A program made the translations under genes and the position numbers. Positions 52,861 through 62,153 of a stretch of 64,000 nucleotides of DNA are shown in pieces. Numbering within the stretch: position 1 is the stretch's first letter; the number at the start of each line of letters is the position of its first letter. Under the pieces are notes generated by a model that saw nothing but the letters and a program-made list of their open reading frames with translations, was not told the DNA's origin and made no database searches. This stretch comes from Turicibacter sp. TJ11 (GTDB lineage Bacteria > Bacillota_I > Bacilli_A > MOL361 > Turicibacteraceae): contig NZ_CP069349.1 in assembly GCF_021497505.1 (NCBI RefSeq), positions 2,066,001 through 2,130,000 of the forward strand, read 5' to 3'.

Positions 52861-53000
52861 TATCTACAACAAATTCACACCTTTGTGGACAATATTCGAC
52901 AGTTATCCTCATCTTATCAACAAGATATACACAGTGAAAAAGATTGAAAAATCGACACTTTCAGACATTTATCCACACTATCAACAACAGTTATTATTAA
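52861..53000. repeat. Direct repeat copy B with DnaA boxes
   Basis: Partner of copy A. The first 70 bases are nearly identical; the second box pair has changed to TTATCCACACTATCAACA, creating a perfect box at 52969-52977 and losing another. Starts with TTATCTACA and TGTGGACAA as copy A does. Confidence 0.85.
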
Positions 53001-53035
53001 AGTTATTATTAAATAAATAATATATTAACTATAAA

Positions 53036-53058
53036 AAAAACAGATCAAATCGACCTGC
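53036..53058 (-). terminator. Terminator of maf
   Basis: Short stem CAGGTC/GATCTG with a minus-strand run of eight T, directly after the maf stop. Confidence 0.7.
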
Positions 53059-53625
53059 TTAAATTAAATTTAAATGCGTTAATGTTCGTTTTAATTGTGC
53101 AATTGGTAATCCCATTACGCTATAGTAATCCCCAGAAATAGATTTAACTAATTCAAATCCTTTTCCCTGAATACCATATGATCCTGCTTTATCCATCGGT
53201 TCTCCACTGCTGATATAATTTAAAATCCATTCATCAGTCACAAAATAGAATTCTACTTCTGTAATATTAACAAAGCTTGTGATTAATTCTTTTTCTTTAT
53301 TAATAATACTCACACCAGTCATTACCTGATGAATGCGTCCTGACAAAGCTTTTAATGTATTAAATGCATCTTGTTCATCTTTAGGTTTTCCTAGTATTTT
53401 TCCATCTAAAACGACAATAGTATCGGCACCTATAATTGTTTCTTGTGGATATAATTCAGCTACTTTACACGCTTTTTGAATGGCTAGATCTTGAACTTGT
53501 CCCGCTACATCTAAATCCTTATCTAGTAACTCTTCAACTTCACTAACAACAATGCGATGCTCTATTTCTGCTAATTCCAATAATTCTTTTCTTCTTGGTG
53601 ATTGAGAAGCTAATATAATTCCCAT
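53059..53625 (-). CDS. maf: Maf-family nucleotide pyrophosphatase
   Basis: House-cleaning nucleoside triphosphate pyrophosphatase (dTTP/UTP type by B. subtilis homology), 188 aa. The N-terminal motif is ASQSPRRKELL, the catalytic Asp is in GADTIVV, and DKAGSYGIQGKG follows. AAAAGGAG precedes ATG. It is transcribed towards oriC, opposite to its right-arm neighbours. Confidence 0.95.
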   Translation of the reverse strand: MGIILASQSPRRKELLELAEIEHRIVVSEVEELLDKDLDVAGQVQDLAIQKACKVAELYPQETIIGADTIVVLDGKILGKPKDEQDAFNTLKALSGRIHQVMTGVSIINKEKELITSFVNITEVEFYFVTDEWILNYISSGEPMDKAGSYGIQGKGFELVKSISGDYYSVMGLPIAQLKRTLTHLNLI

Positions 53626-53990
53626 AAAAAAACTCCTTTTATTTTAGATATAATGAGCTATTATAACATAATTTAATAAACTCATTATACGTCTTAATGG
53701 GCGATTCATGAATCCGTATAATCTGACGAATTGATACAAAATTTAATAAAATAATAAAACAAATAATTCGACAAAAATAAATAATAAAGATCTAAACTAA
53801 TCTTTATTAAAATCAACAATCTTCTACAATATGTGCAATGAATAAAGTTAAACTTCTAATTATAGAACAATGTGTTATAGTTGTTCACAACGCACTAATA
53901 GTAAGAGAGTAAAAATATCAAAAGTATACAATTAGTTTTTTTTACAATTCTGGGGATAATTATTGACTAATAATCACTTACAGTATAATA
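53626..53990. other. Gap between maf and the asnS leader
   Basis: No gene. A palindrome GATTCATGAATC near 53704 and the asnS promoter (TTGACT at 53963-53968 and TATAAT at 53984-53989, a short 15-bp spacer) are the only sites. Confidence 0.5.
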
Positions 53991-53994
53991 TCTT

Positions 53995-54258
53995 AAGTAA
54001 GTAAATACTTACGTTGAAAAGGAGAGTAGCTTTTAATTATGATATAGCGAGTCGGGGATGGTGGAAGCCTGATACAGCGTTAAAAGTGAAGAACACCTTG
54101 GAGTTACTTACCGAAAGCAACATTAAAAGTGCGAGTAGACTAAGTCGTAAATCCTGCGTTAAAGGAAAAGGGTAAGAACGTTAGCTTCTTAAACTAGGGT
54201 GGTACCGCGGATCAACAGTCATTCGTCCCTTTTTGGGCGAAGACTGTTTTTTTGTTGT
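53995..54258 (+). promoter_or_regulatory. T-box riboswitch of asnS
   Basis: Stem I begins with AGCGAGTCGGGGATGGTGG; the specifier loop GTGAAGAACACC gives AAC (Asn). The T-box AGGGTGGTACCGCGG follows at about 54204, then a terminator stem CAGTC..TCGTCCC / GGGCGA..GACTG with a run of seven T. The specifier matches asnS. Two perfect DnaA boxes (54326-54334 and 54382-54390) lie between the leader and the gene. Confidence 0.94.
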
Positions 54259-54438
54259 TATAAAATCATTAATAACATCATTATCTTTTGTCTTATTATA
54301 AAAATGAGTAGAGACTATGAATGAGTTATCCACAAAAACATTTTTTTAATCACTAAAATTAAGCTTATAAAAAGTTAATTTTGTGGATAAGATTTAAATC
54401 AACAAAAAATTTAAAGTAGTTAAAAGGAGGATACATTA

Positions 54439-55830
54439 ATGGAAAAAATCGTTGTACGTCAATTATTTAGAAACTTAGATCGTTATGCTAATCAAGTGGT
54501 TGAATTAAATGGATGGGTTCGTAATAATCGAGCTCAAAAATCATTTGGATTTTTAATGGTGAATGATGGATCGTTCTTTGAAACGATTCAAGTTGTATAT
54601 GAAGAAAACTTAGAAAACTTTAAAGAAGTTCAAAAGTTCCGTGTTGGATCTGCGATTACAGTTCGCGGATTAGTTCTTCCTACTCCAAACGCAAAACAAC
54701 CATTCGAAATTAAGGCACAGGAAGTTATTTTAGAAGGAGACTGTCCGGAAAACTATCCAATTCAACCTAAGCGTCATACAAAAGAATTTTTACGCGAAGT
54801 TGCACATTTACGTCCACGTACAAACTTATTTTCAGCAGTATTTCGTGTACGTTCTTTAGTTGCACATGCTATTCACAGCTATTTCCAAGAGAAAAACTTT
54901 GTTTACGTTCATACACCAATCATTACTGGATCAGATGCAGAAGGTGCTGGTGAGATGTTCCAAGTGACAACACTCGACTTTAATAACGTACCACGTACAG
55001 AAGAAGGAGCTGTTGATTTTAAACAAGATTTCTTTGCTAAATCAACGAACTTAACAGTGTCTGGACAATTAGAAGCCGAAACATTTGCATTAGCTTTACG
55101 TGATGTTTATACATTTGGACCAACATTCCGCGCAGAAAACTCTAATACACAACGTCATGCTGCTGAGTTTTGGATGATTGAACCGGAAATCGCATTTGCT
55201 GATTTACAGGATGATATGGATTTAGCAGAAGGTATGGTTAAATACGTTATTAACTATGTATTAGAACATGCTCCAGAAGAAATGGCATTCTTTGATCAAT
55301 TTGTGAGCAAAGGAGTCTTAGATCGTATTAAAGCAGTGGCAGCTTCTGAATTCAAACGTCTTCCATATACAGAAGCTATCGAAATTTTATTACAAGCAGA
55401 TAAAAAATTCGAAAATCCTGTATTATGGGGAATTGACTTATCAACAGAACATGAACGTTATCTAACGGATGAAGTATTTAAAGCACCAGTCTTTGTAACA
55501 GATTATCCAAAAGATATTAAAGCATTCTACATGCGTTTAAATGATGATCAAAAAACAGTGGCTGCAATGGATCTTTTAGTACCAGGTGTTGGAGAATTAA
55601 TCGGTGGTTCACAACGTGAAGAGCGTTTAGAGATTTTAGAGCAGCGTATGGACGAGATTGGTGTACCAAAAGACGAATTAGATTGGTACCTAGATTTACG
55701 TCGCTACGGTGGAGTTAAACATGCAGGATTTGGATTAGGATTTGAGCGTATGATTATGTACATTACTGGAGTAGAAAATATTCGTGATGTTATTCCATTC
55801 CCACGTACACCTAAAAATGCAGAATTCTAA
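54439..55830 (+). CDS. asnS: Asparaginyl-tRNA synthetase
   Basis: Class IIb synthetase charging tRNA-Asn, 463 aa. An N-terminal OB-fold anticodon domain (about 15-105, with [15 protein letters not shown]) precedes the catalytic core. Motif 2 is around [20 protein letters not shown]; motif 3 is [24 protein letters not shown] precedes ATG. Controlled by the T-box with an AAC specifier. Confidence 0.97.
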   Translation: MEKIVVRQLFRNLDRYANQVVELNGWVRNNRAQKSFGFLMVNDGSFFETIQVVYEENLENFKEVQKFRVGSAITVRGLVLPTPNAKQPFEIKAQEVILEGDCPENYPIQPKRHTKEFLREVAHLRPRTNLFSAVFRVRSLVAHAIHSYFQEKNFVYVHTPIITGSDAEGAGEMFQVTTLDFNNVPRTEEGAVDFKQDFFAKSTNLTVSGQLEAETFALALRDVYTFGPTFRAENSNTQRHAAEFWMIEPEIAFADLQDDMDLAEGMVKYVINYVLEHAPEEMAFFDQFVSKGVLDRIKAVAASEFKRLPYTEAIEILLQADKKFENPVLWGIDLSTEHERYLTDEVFKAPVFVTDYPKDIKAFYMRLNDDQKTVAAMDLLVPGVGELIGGSQREERLEILEQRMDEIGVPKDELDWYLDLRRYGGVKHAGFGLGFERMIMYITGVENIRDVIPFPRTPKNAEF

Positions 55831-55883
55831 AATCAAAAGTTTTATTTTAGATTAATAAATAAAGCATATAAGTATTTTGATGC

Positions 55884-55915
55884 AAAAAAGCAACGATTTT
55901 TTCGTTGCTTTTTTA
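55884..55915 (+). terminator. Terminator of asnS
   Basis: Stem AAAAAAGCAACGA/TCGTTGCTTTTTT, about 55 bp past the stop. Confidence 0.92.
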
Positions 55916-56226
55916 GGTAGATCTTGTGGATAAATCATTTATTGACAATTCATCAGAAACTGAAGATTATTGGCTTTTTGTAAAAGACTTCGATTAATAG
56001 TTAAATTTAGATAGTCTAAGCTACTAGATTAGGTATAGTTAAAGCCACTAAATATAAAAAGATTCTTTAGAATTTAATATTAGCAATTTGATAATTAATT
56101 GTTAATGATTTACTATTTGAATGTTAAAAGGTGGATTATCTCGTATATATTTATAAAGTTATTGCAATAATCATATAGAATCGATAAAATAAATTGTGCT
56201 ATAATTAGTAGATAAAATTACACATT
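55916..56226. other. Gap between asnS and the DUF1934 gene
   Basis: AT-rich, no ORF of note. One perfect DnaA box (55925-55933). The promoter of the DUF1934-argS-rpoE unit should be here, possibly ATAATTAG near 56200. Confidence 0.45.
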
Positions 56227-56241
56227 ATGGATGATGGTAAA

Positions 56242-56676
56242 ATGAGTATGAATAAAATATCTGGATTAGTTAGTTTTTCTATGAAGGTTACTCAAGGACT
56301 TGATGTAACAGAAACTAATTATGATACCTCAGGAATTCTTTATAAAAAAGATGAAAAGTATTATTTATTTTTCAATGAGACAAATTTTGAGGATAATTCA
56401 ATTACAAAGTGTAGAATTGAATTTAATAAAGAAGAAATTCGAGTTCGACGTGATGGACAGGTTATTATAGATCAAACATATAAAATTGGGCATTCTCTAC
56501 TAGGCTATATTAAGACGATTTATGGACAGTTAGATAGTGAAGCCAAAACACATTGTTATATGTTACAAGAAAATGATACAAATATTCGGTTAACGTTAGA
56601 TTATGATTTATTTGTATCAGGTGAAAGGTCTGGGAATTATAAATTAATAATTCAATTTAATAAGGAGGACATTTAA
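56242..56676 (+). CDS. DUF1934 (YwiB-like) protein
   Basis: A small, beta-rich protein of about 144 aa, of the DUF1934/YwiB calycin-like family. The landmarks are ETNYDTSGILYKKDEKYYLFF and the strand-rich C-terminal half with LTLDYDLFVSG. Function unknown. The start is uncertain: ATGs at 56227, 56242 and 56248 are all in frame and none has a strong ribosome site; 56242 gives MSMNKISG. It lies just before argS, as ywiB does in Bacillus. Confidence 0.82.
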   Translation: MSMNKISGLVSFSMKVTQGLDVTETNYDTSGILYKKDEKYYLFFNETNFEDNSITKCRIEFNKEEIRVRRDGQVIIDQTYKIGHSLLGYIKTIYGQLDSEAKTHCYMLQENDTNIRLTLDYDLFVSGERSGNYKLIIQFNKEDI

Positions 56677-56681
56677 TATAT

Positions 56682-58343
56682 ATGATCCAAACATTAAAAG
56701 ATAATTTAAGAAAAGAAATTAAAGAAGCTGTAGTAAAATGTGGCTATATTCAAGCAAATGATGAATTTAATATTATTTTAGAAAATTCAAAAGATGTTAG
56801 TCATGGGGATTATTCTACAAATGTTGCGATGCAATTAACTAAATTGGCAAGAAAAAATCCACGTATGATCGCAGAGGAACTATTAAATAACTTTAACAAT
56901 GAAAATGCAAATGTCGAGAAAGTTGAAATTGCTGGACCTGGATTTATTAACTTTTTTATGAATAAAAATGCATTTACTAAATCTATTAAAAATATTATTG
57001 AACTAGGAGCTGACTTTGGTAAAAGTAACTCCGGAAATTCATTAAAGTATAATGTAGAGTATGTTTCTGCTAACCCTACAGGAGATTTACATTTAGGACA
57101 TGCACGTGGTGCTGCGTTAGGTGATTCATTATGCCGTATTTTATCAACGGCTGGTTATGATGTAACACGTGAATACTATGTAAATGACGCAGGAAACCAA
57201 ATTCACAATCTTGTGATTTCAGCCTATGCTCGTTATTTACAGGCTTTAGGTAAAGAGGCTCAAATGCCTGAAGATGGATATCATGGTCCTGACATCATTT
57301 CATTAGGAAAAATGATGGCTGAAAAATATCAGGATCAGTTTGTAGATAAGTTAGATGAAAATTATGATTTAATTCGTCAAATTTCTTTAGATTATGAATT
57401 AAACAAAATTAAAAAAGATTTAGAGATGTTTGGAGTTGAATTTGATTTATTTACTAGTGAAAAAGCAATCTATGATAAAAATCTAGTTAAAGAATCGATC
57501 GATTTATTACAAGAAAAGGGATATATCTATGAGCAAGATGGGGCAGTATGGTTCCGTTCAACAGATTTTGGAGATGATAAAGATCGCGTTTTAAGAAAAT
57601 CTGATGGATCATACACTTATTTAACACCGGATATCGCTAACCATATTGAAAAATTAAATCGTGGAAATGATAAGCTGGTTGATATTTGGGGAGCTGATCA
57701 TCATGGATATATTGCACGTGTTAAAGCAGCGATGCAAGCTTTAGGATATGAAGCTGATAAGTTAGAAGTTGATATTATCCAAATGGTTCGTCTAATTAAA
57801 GACGGAGAAGAATTTAAGATGTCAAAACGTACAGGAAAAGCTGTAACGATTCGTGACTTAGTTGACGAAGTAGGAGTGGATGCTGTTCGTTATTTCTTCG
57901 TGATGCGAAGTGGAGAAACACAAATGGACTTCGATTTAGATTTAGCGACTAAAAAATCAAATGAAAATCCAGTTTATTATGCACAATATGCTCATGCTAG
58001 AACATGTTCAATTTTAAGACAAGCAGAAGAAAAAGGTTTCTCTGTCGCATTGAAAGATGAGTATGAATTTATTTCTCACGAAAAAGAATTTGAAGTTATT
58101 AAATTAATGGGTGAATTCCCAATGGTCGTTGCAGATGCGGCTGCTAAACGTAAGCCACATTTAATCTGTAACTATATTAATGACTTAGCAACAGCATTCC
58201 ATAGCTTATATAATGCTGAAAAAGTGATTAACGAAGAAAACACTGAAAAAACAAATGAAAAATTAGCTTTAATTAAAGCATTAGAAATTACAATTAAGAA
58301 TGCATTACAATTAATCGGTGTAACTGCACCTGAAAGAATGTAA
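56682..58343 (+). CDS. argS: Arginyl-tRNA synthetase
   Basis: Class I synthetase for tRNA-Arg, 553 aa. The HIGH motif appears as HLGHARGAALGDS (about residue 134), the KMSK-like loop as FKMSKRTGKAV, and the C-terminal all-helical DALR domain carries the anticodon contacts. AAGGAGG is about 12 bases from ATG, longer than usual. It follows DUF1934 by 5 bp and is followed by rpoE 21 bp on. Confidence 0.97.
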   Translation: MIQTLKDNLRKEIKEAVVKCGYIQANDEFNIILENSKDVSHGDYSTNVAMQLTKLARKNPRMIAEELLNNFNNENANVEKVEIAGPGFINFFMNKNAFTKSIKNIIELGADFGKSNSGNSLKYNVEYVSANPTGDLHLGHARGAALGDSLCRILSTAGYDVTREYYVNDAGNQIHNLVISAYARYLQALGKEAQMPEDGYHGPDIISLGKMMAEKYQDQFVDKLDENYDLIRQISLDYELNKIKKDLEMFGVEFDLFTSEKAIYDKNLVKESIDLLQEKGYIYEQDGAVWFRSTDFGDDKDRVLRKSDGSYTYLTPDIANHIEKLNRGNDKLVDIWGADHHGYIARVKAAMQALGYEADKLEVDIIQMVRLIKDGEEFKMSKRTGKAVTIRDLVDEVGVDAVRYFFVMRSGETQMDFDLDLATKKSNENPVYYAQYAHARTCSILRQAEEKGFSVALKDEYEFISHEKEFEVIKLMGEFPMVVADAAAKRKPHLICNYINDLATAFHSLYNAEKVINEENTEKTNEKLALIKALEITIKNALQLIGVTAPERM

Positions 58344-58364
58344 TTAAATAGAGGAGGAATTAAA

Positions 58365-58841
58365 ATGACAACACATAATGAAGAGATGTCAATGTTAGAA
58401 GTAGCAGAATTACTAATTCAACGTAAAATCAAACCTCAAAAATTTGAGAAAATCGCTAAAGAAGTATGTGAAATCATGGGGTTAACAGATGAAGAATTCC
58501 AATCTAAGTTACCACAGTTCTATACAGATTTAACATTAAGCGGTAAATTCGTAACTGTAGGTGAAGATAAATGGGATTTAAAATCTCGTCAAAAATATGA
58601 AGTTGCTAATTACGATACATACGATATTGACTTTGATGATGAAGAAATCGAAGTAATCACACCAGATGGATTTGATGAGATTGTTTACAAAGAAGATGCT
58701 ACAGATAAACATGAAAACGATGATTTTGTAGACGAAGAAGAAGCAGAAGATGACTACAGTGATGAAAGTAATGCAGAAGTTGGCGAAGATGCAGACGAAT
58801 TCGAAGGCTTAGTAATTTATCACGAAGATGAAATGGAATAA
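58365..58841 (+). CDS. rpoE: RNA polymerase delta subunit
   Basis: Firmicute-specific RNA polymerase subunit that speeds recycling, 158 aa. The folded N-terminal domain (about 1-90, with MLEVAELLIQRK and DLTLSGKFV) is followed by a very acidic disordered tail rich in Asp and Glu. AGGAGG precedes ATG. pyrG usually follows in Bacillus, but an IS island begins 29 bp after the stop. Confidence 0.96.
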   Translation: MTTHNEEMSMLEVAELLIQRKIKPQKFEKIAKEVCEIMGLTDEEFQSKLPQFYTDLTLSGKFVTVGEDKWDLKSRQKYEVANYDTYDIDFDDEEIEVITPDGFDEIVYKEDATDKHENDDFVDEEEAEDDYSDESNAEVGEDADEFEGLVIYHEDEME

Positions 58842-58869
58842 TTAATAAAGTATAATAAATAAATTAATA

Positions 58870-60289
58870 GGCTCTTTGTCAAATAGTGTTGCTGATTAAT
58901 TTTTGACCTATTACAATGAGTGATTTAAATTGAAATCCTAGTGGTTATGCTGCTAGGATTTTTACTTTGGGTTTGGTTAGGTTTTGAGTGATAAGAATTC
59001 TTGATTTAAAATGGTAAAAGCTTCGATAGCCAAAAGCGATTCGTTTAGTGACTTTAATTTTATTGTTAATTCCTTCAATGGGAGCATTGGTGTATGAAGT
59101 GGTTAGTGTGTTTTCAATATAAGATTGATACGTTTTAAACGTTTGAAAAGCAGTTTGGAATTCAGGAGATAAATTAAGTAAAAAGTTTAGGATATCGATC
59201 TCACGCATCGGTTGTTTAAAGCAGTAAATGGAACGATAAGTCGTGGTGTTAAGTTAAGGTGTGTGACTTTAAAAATAAACGCCAATAACGTTTGAATTTG
59301 CGAGCATGTGGTTTAAACTTTTTCATGAATCGGATTCGAGTTTTGTTCAGTGCATGAGAGAGAGATGTTGAATGAGATGGAATTTATCAAGGATAATTTT
59401 CGCTTGATGAAAAAGATCCTTAATCAAACTCATATAAGGGGCATACATATCAATCACAATATGTTTAACACATTCACGAGCTTCCTTGGTATATCGTTTG
59501 AAATAAGCTTGAAGGGAGCTTAAGCGACGATCTTCAATGATATCGATGATTTGTTTGGTATCGGCATCACAAAAGATGAAGGACATATGCCCATTCCATA
59601 GCAGTAGAGGATTTATGCTTCGCATACTAGGGAACCCACAGCAGACTTAACGGATTTAAATTCATGAAAACAAAGATTTTCTGGAAGATGATTAAAATTT
59701 AGTGATTGAGATTCATAGAAGCTATGAATGATACGATTGACAGTAGAATGAGAGACTCGATGATGACGGGCAATATCTGACTCCGAGATTTTATTTTGTG
59801 CTTCTAACGCAATGGCATATTTGGTGTTAAGAAATCAAGCGATTCTTTTCAACAAGAGATGTTTTTAGAGTGAACGTCGACTGAGAATGCCCACAGTAGT
59901 AGCGCTGTTTCTTTAACTCTAAAAAGGTGTCATGAAGCGAAACTTTTGGGATCACAATTCGAGACGTTTTGAATCTATGCTTTTTAAATTTAGAATCAAA
60001 AAGAGTTCCGCAGCGCTCGCAATGAGTAGGTTGATAGGATAAAATCCCTTTAAAAATAAAGCTAGTCAAACCATTAAGATTTACTTCTTTAAGATAATCT
60101 GGTGGGAAGTAAATATTTTTATCTTTAATAGTTAAAAGTTTTCTAGTAAAATATGAGTGAGACATCGAATCTATCCTTTCTATTGTTTTCTTGGTCGATA
60201 ACAGTGTAACAGGATAGAGACTTGATGTCTCTTTTTTTATGCCATAAAAAAGGCGTTGGTTCATCAGCAACACCAAATATTATAGAACC
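58870..60289 (-). mobile_element. Decayed ISL3-family element
   Basis: About 1,420 bp with both ends still visible: GGCTCTTTGTCAAATAGTG on the left and, inverted, GGTTCTATAATATTTGGTG on the right, matching the complete ISL3 at 35 kb. No 8-bp target duplication remains (AATTAATA versus ATTTTAAG). The transposase is broken. Orientation is opposite to the copy at 35 kb, and the two flank oriC. Confidence 0.88.
58945..60165 (-). pseudogene. ISL3 transposase pseudogene
   Basis: Three pieces in different frames: the zinc-finger N terminus (MSHSYFTRKLL, then CERCGTLFDS; about 59827-60165), a middle part with IVIDMYAPYMSLIK (59347-59625) and the C terminus TTSYTNAPIEGINNKIKVTK (58945-59208). Frameshifts and stops separate them, and the second zinc-finger pair is changed to CGHSQS. 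Cannot make a working transposase. Confidence 0.9.
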
Positions 60290-60516
60290 ATTTTAAGTAA
60301 ACATTATTTGACGAGAATCTTAAAAAGATTAAAATATAATTTTTCAAAAAATTCTTTTTAACTTTGAATCAAGCTATAACCAATTTAGAAAGATAATACT
60401 TTTAAATGTAATTGTTGACTCCTTTAAACAACAAAATACTTAACTTTAATTATATTAATAAATATAGTTTTTTGATCTATAATATCGCAAAGTCACTTGC
60501 TATATACTTTTAGACC

Positions 60517-61850
60517 TTGTCAAGTTAAGTGTGTAAACTAATTTTTTAAAATTATATAAAGGGTGTTAAACGATCGGGATATAAGATTAATAATTGATTT
60601 AATATTTGACTCCAGTTTGAAAGTTGACGTTGCCATTTCTTCGTGACTTCTATGGTTTGAAGATAGATTAATTTCATCACAGAAATTTCATTTGGGAAAG
60701 CTCCTTTACCTTTTAGAACTTTTCTTAATTGACTATTGTAGCTTTCAATAGAGTTTGTGGTGTAGATTATTTTTCGTATTTCTTGAGGGAAATGAAACAG
60801 TTGATAAATCTCTTCGATGTTATTTTCCCACACTCTAACGGCTAAAGGCACCTTAGGATTCCATTTATCCTTAAAGGTCTCAAAGGCTTGTTCTGCAGCT
60901 TGCCGATTGATGGCTTGATAGATTTGTTTTAAATCATAACAGAATGATTTTCTATCTTGATAGGAAACGAATTGGGTTGATTGTCGGATTAAATGAACTA
61001 AGCAACGTTGAACGAGCGCATGAGGAAAAACAGCTTGAATGGCTTGTTTAAAACCACTTAAACCATCGACACAAGCGATACAAATATCTTGCACACCACG
61101 AGCCTTTAATTCATCTAATAAACTCATCCAATAAGAGGCACTTTCTGATTCTCCGATCGAGAGACTTAAAACGTCTTTACGACCATCTAAAGAGACGCCT
61201 ATGATACAATAAACAGCTTTAGTTGAGGCTCCTACTCCGTCCTTTACTTTGACATGAAGAGCATCTAAATAAATGATCGGATAGACAGCTTCTAAGGGAC
61301 GTTTTTGCCAATCTTGAATTAACGGAATGATTTTATCCGTAACATTGGAAATCGTTTCATGTGACGCTTCAAAGCCATAAATCTCTTCTAAAGCTTTAGA
61401 AATATCGCGTGTTGATAAGCCTTTCGCATAAAGCGCTAAAATTTTATCCTCAATTCCAATAACATTCGTTTGACGCTTAGGAATGATTTGAGGCTCAAAT
61501 GAACCTTCTCGATCTCGTGGAGCTTGGATGGTTGTTTCTCCGAGTCGAGTCTGAACGGTTTTAGGTTTCCGTCCATTTCTTGTATTTGAAGTGGCTTTGT
61601 TTCGAAAATCGTAACGGCTGTATCCAAGATGTTGGTCTAATTCAGCCTCTAATGCTTTTTCGATAAAACTTCCAAACATGTCTAATAGAGCAGCTTCGAT
61701 ATCCCCTGCTGATTTAATTTCGTATTCATCTTGAATAAGATTAAATAATTGATTCATTGCAGCTTTTCTTGTCATAACAATAAACTCCTTCGAAAATAGT
61801 TAACTTATTATGGTAACAGTTCTAAGAGTTTACACACTTTATTTTACAAC
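60517..61850 (-). mobile_element. IS256-family insertion sequence
   Basis: Imperfect terminal repeats surround the transposase: TTGTCAAGTTAAGTGTGTAA on the left and, inverted, TTGTAAAATAAAGTGTGTAA on the right. Boundaries are good to a few bases; no target duplication could be confirmed. Confidence 0.82.
60552..61775 (-). CDS. IS256-family transposase
   Basis: Intact 407-aa mutator-type transposase. N terminus SIDEAL-like region AALLDMFGSFIEKALEAEL, then DDE pieces YLDALHVKV (first Asp), ACVDGLSGFK (second Asp) and TTNSIESYNSQLRK (Glu region). RCLVHLIRQS is the conserved C-H motif of the family. GAAGGAG precedes ATG. Appears functional. It lies between the decayed ISL3 element and the nested IS4/IS3 elements. 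Confidence 0.93.
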   Translation of the reverse strand: MTRKAAMNQLFNLIQDEYEIKSAGDIEAALLDMFGSFIEKALEAELDQHLGYSRYDFRNKATSNTRNGRKPKTVQTRLGETTIQAPRDREGSFEPQIIPKRQTNVIGIEDKILALYAKGLSTRDISKALEEIYGFEASHETISNVTDKIIPLIQDWQKRPLEAVYPIIYLDALHVKVKDGVGASTKAVYCIIGVSLDGRKDVLSLSIGESESASYWMSLLDELKARGVQDICIACVDGLSGFKQAIQAVFPHALVQRCLVHLIRQSTQFVSYQDRKSFCYDLKQIYQAINRQAAEQAFETFKDKWNPKVPLAVRVWENNIEEIYQLFHFPQEIRKIIYTTNSIESYNSQLRKVLKGKGAFPNEISVMKLIYLQTIEVTKKWQRQLSNWSQILNQLLILYPDRLTPFI

Positions 61851-62109
61851 CTCTACTTTTTTAGCAGTGGAGATGATTTACTATTAGAATAATAGTAACA
61901 ATCATTTTCAGATAAAAATATAAAATTTGTATATCATAGTAAACATATAGAAGTTAGTAGACTATGAAGATATGAAAAAATACTGGATGTATATCTAGTG
62001 CTATAATTACTAAAAAATTAGATGAAAATTGATTATTGGTAGATTATATTGATACTTAATTAATCAACATTAGTTATTTAATATTTAAAACTTATTACAC
62101 CAATTAAAA
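61851..62109. other. AT-rich spacer between IS elements
   Basis: No gene seen. It could be remnant rpoE downstream sequence. Confidence 0.4.
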
Positions 62110-62153
62110 TGTACCCTAGAGAGTAGACAAAGAAAAAAGTCTACCCTCTAGGG
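62110..62153 (+). mobile_element. Left end of a probable IS3-type element, split by an IS4 insertion
   Basis: Begins TGTACCCTAGAGAGTAGAC and continues into the hairpin partner GTCTACCCTCTAGGG. The TG start and the orfA-like gene at 63831 suggest an IS3-type left end with an internal terminator hairpin. Its T-tract is now 1.6 kb away at 63787, past the inserted element. Assignment to IS3 is tentative. Confidence 0.5.
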
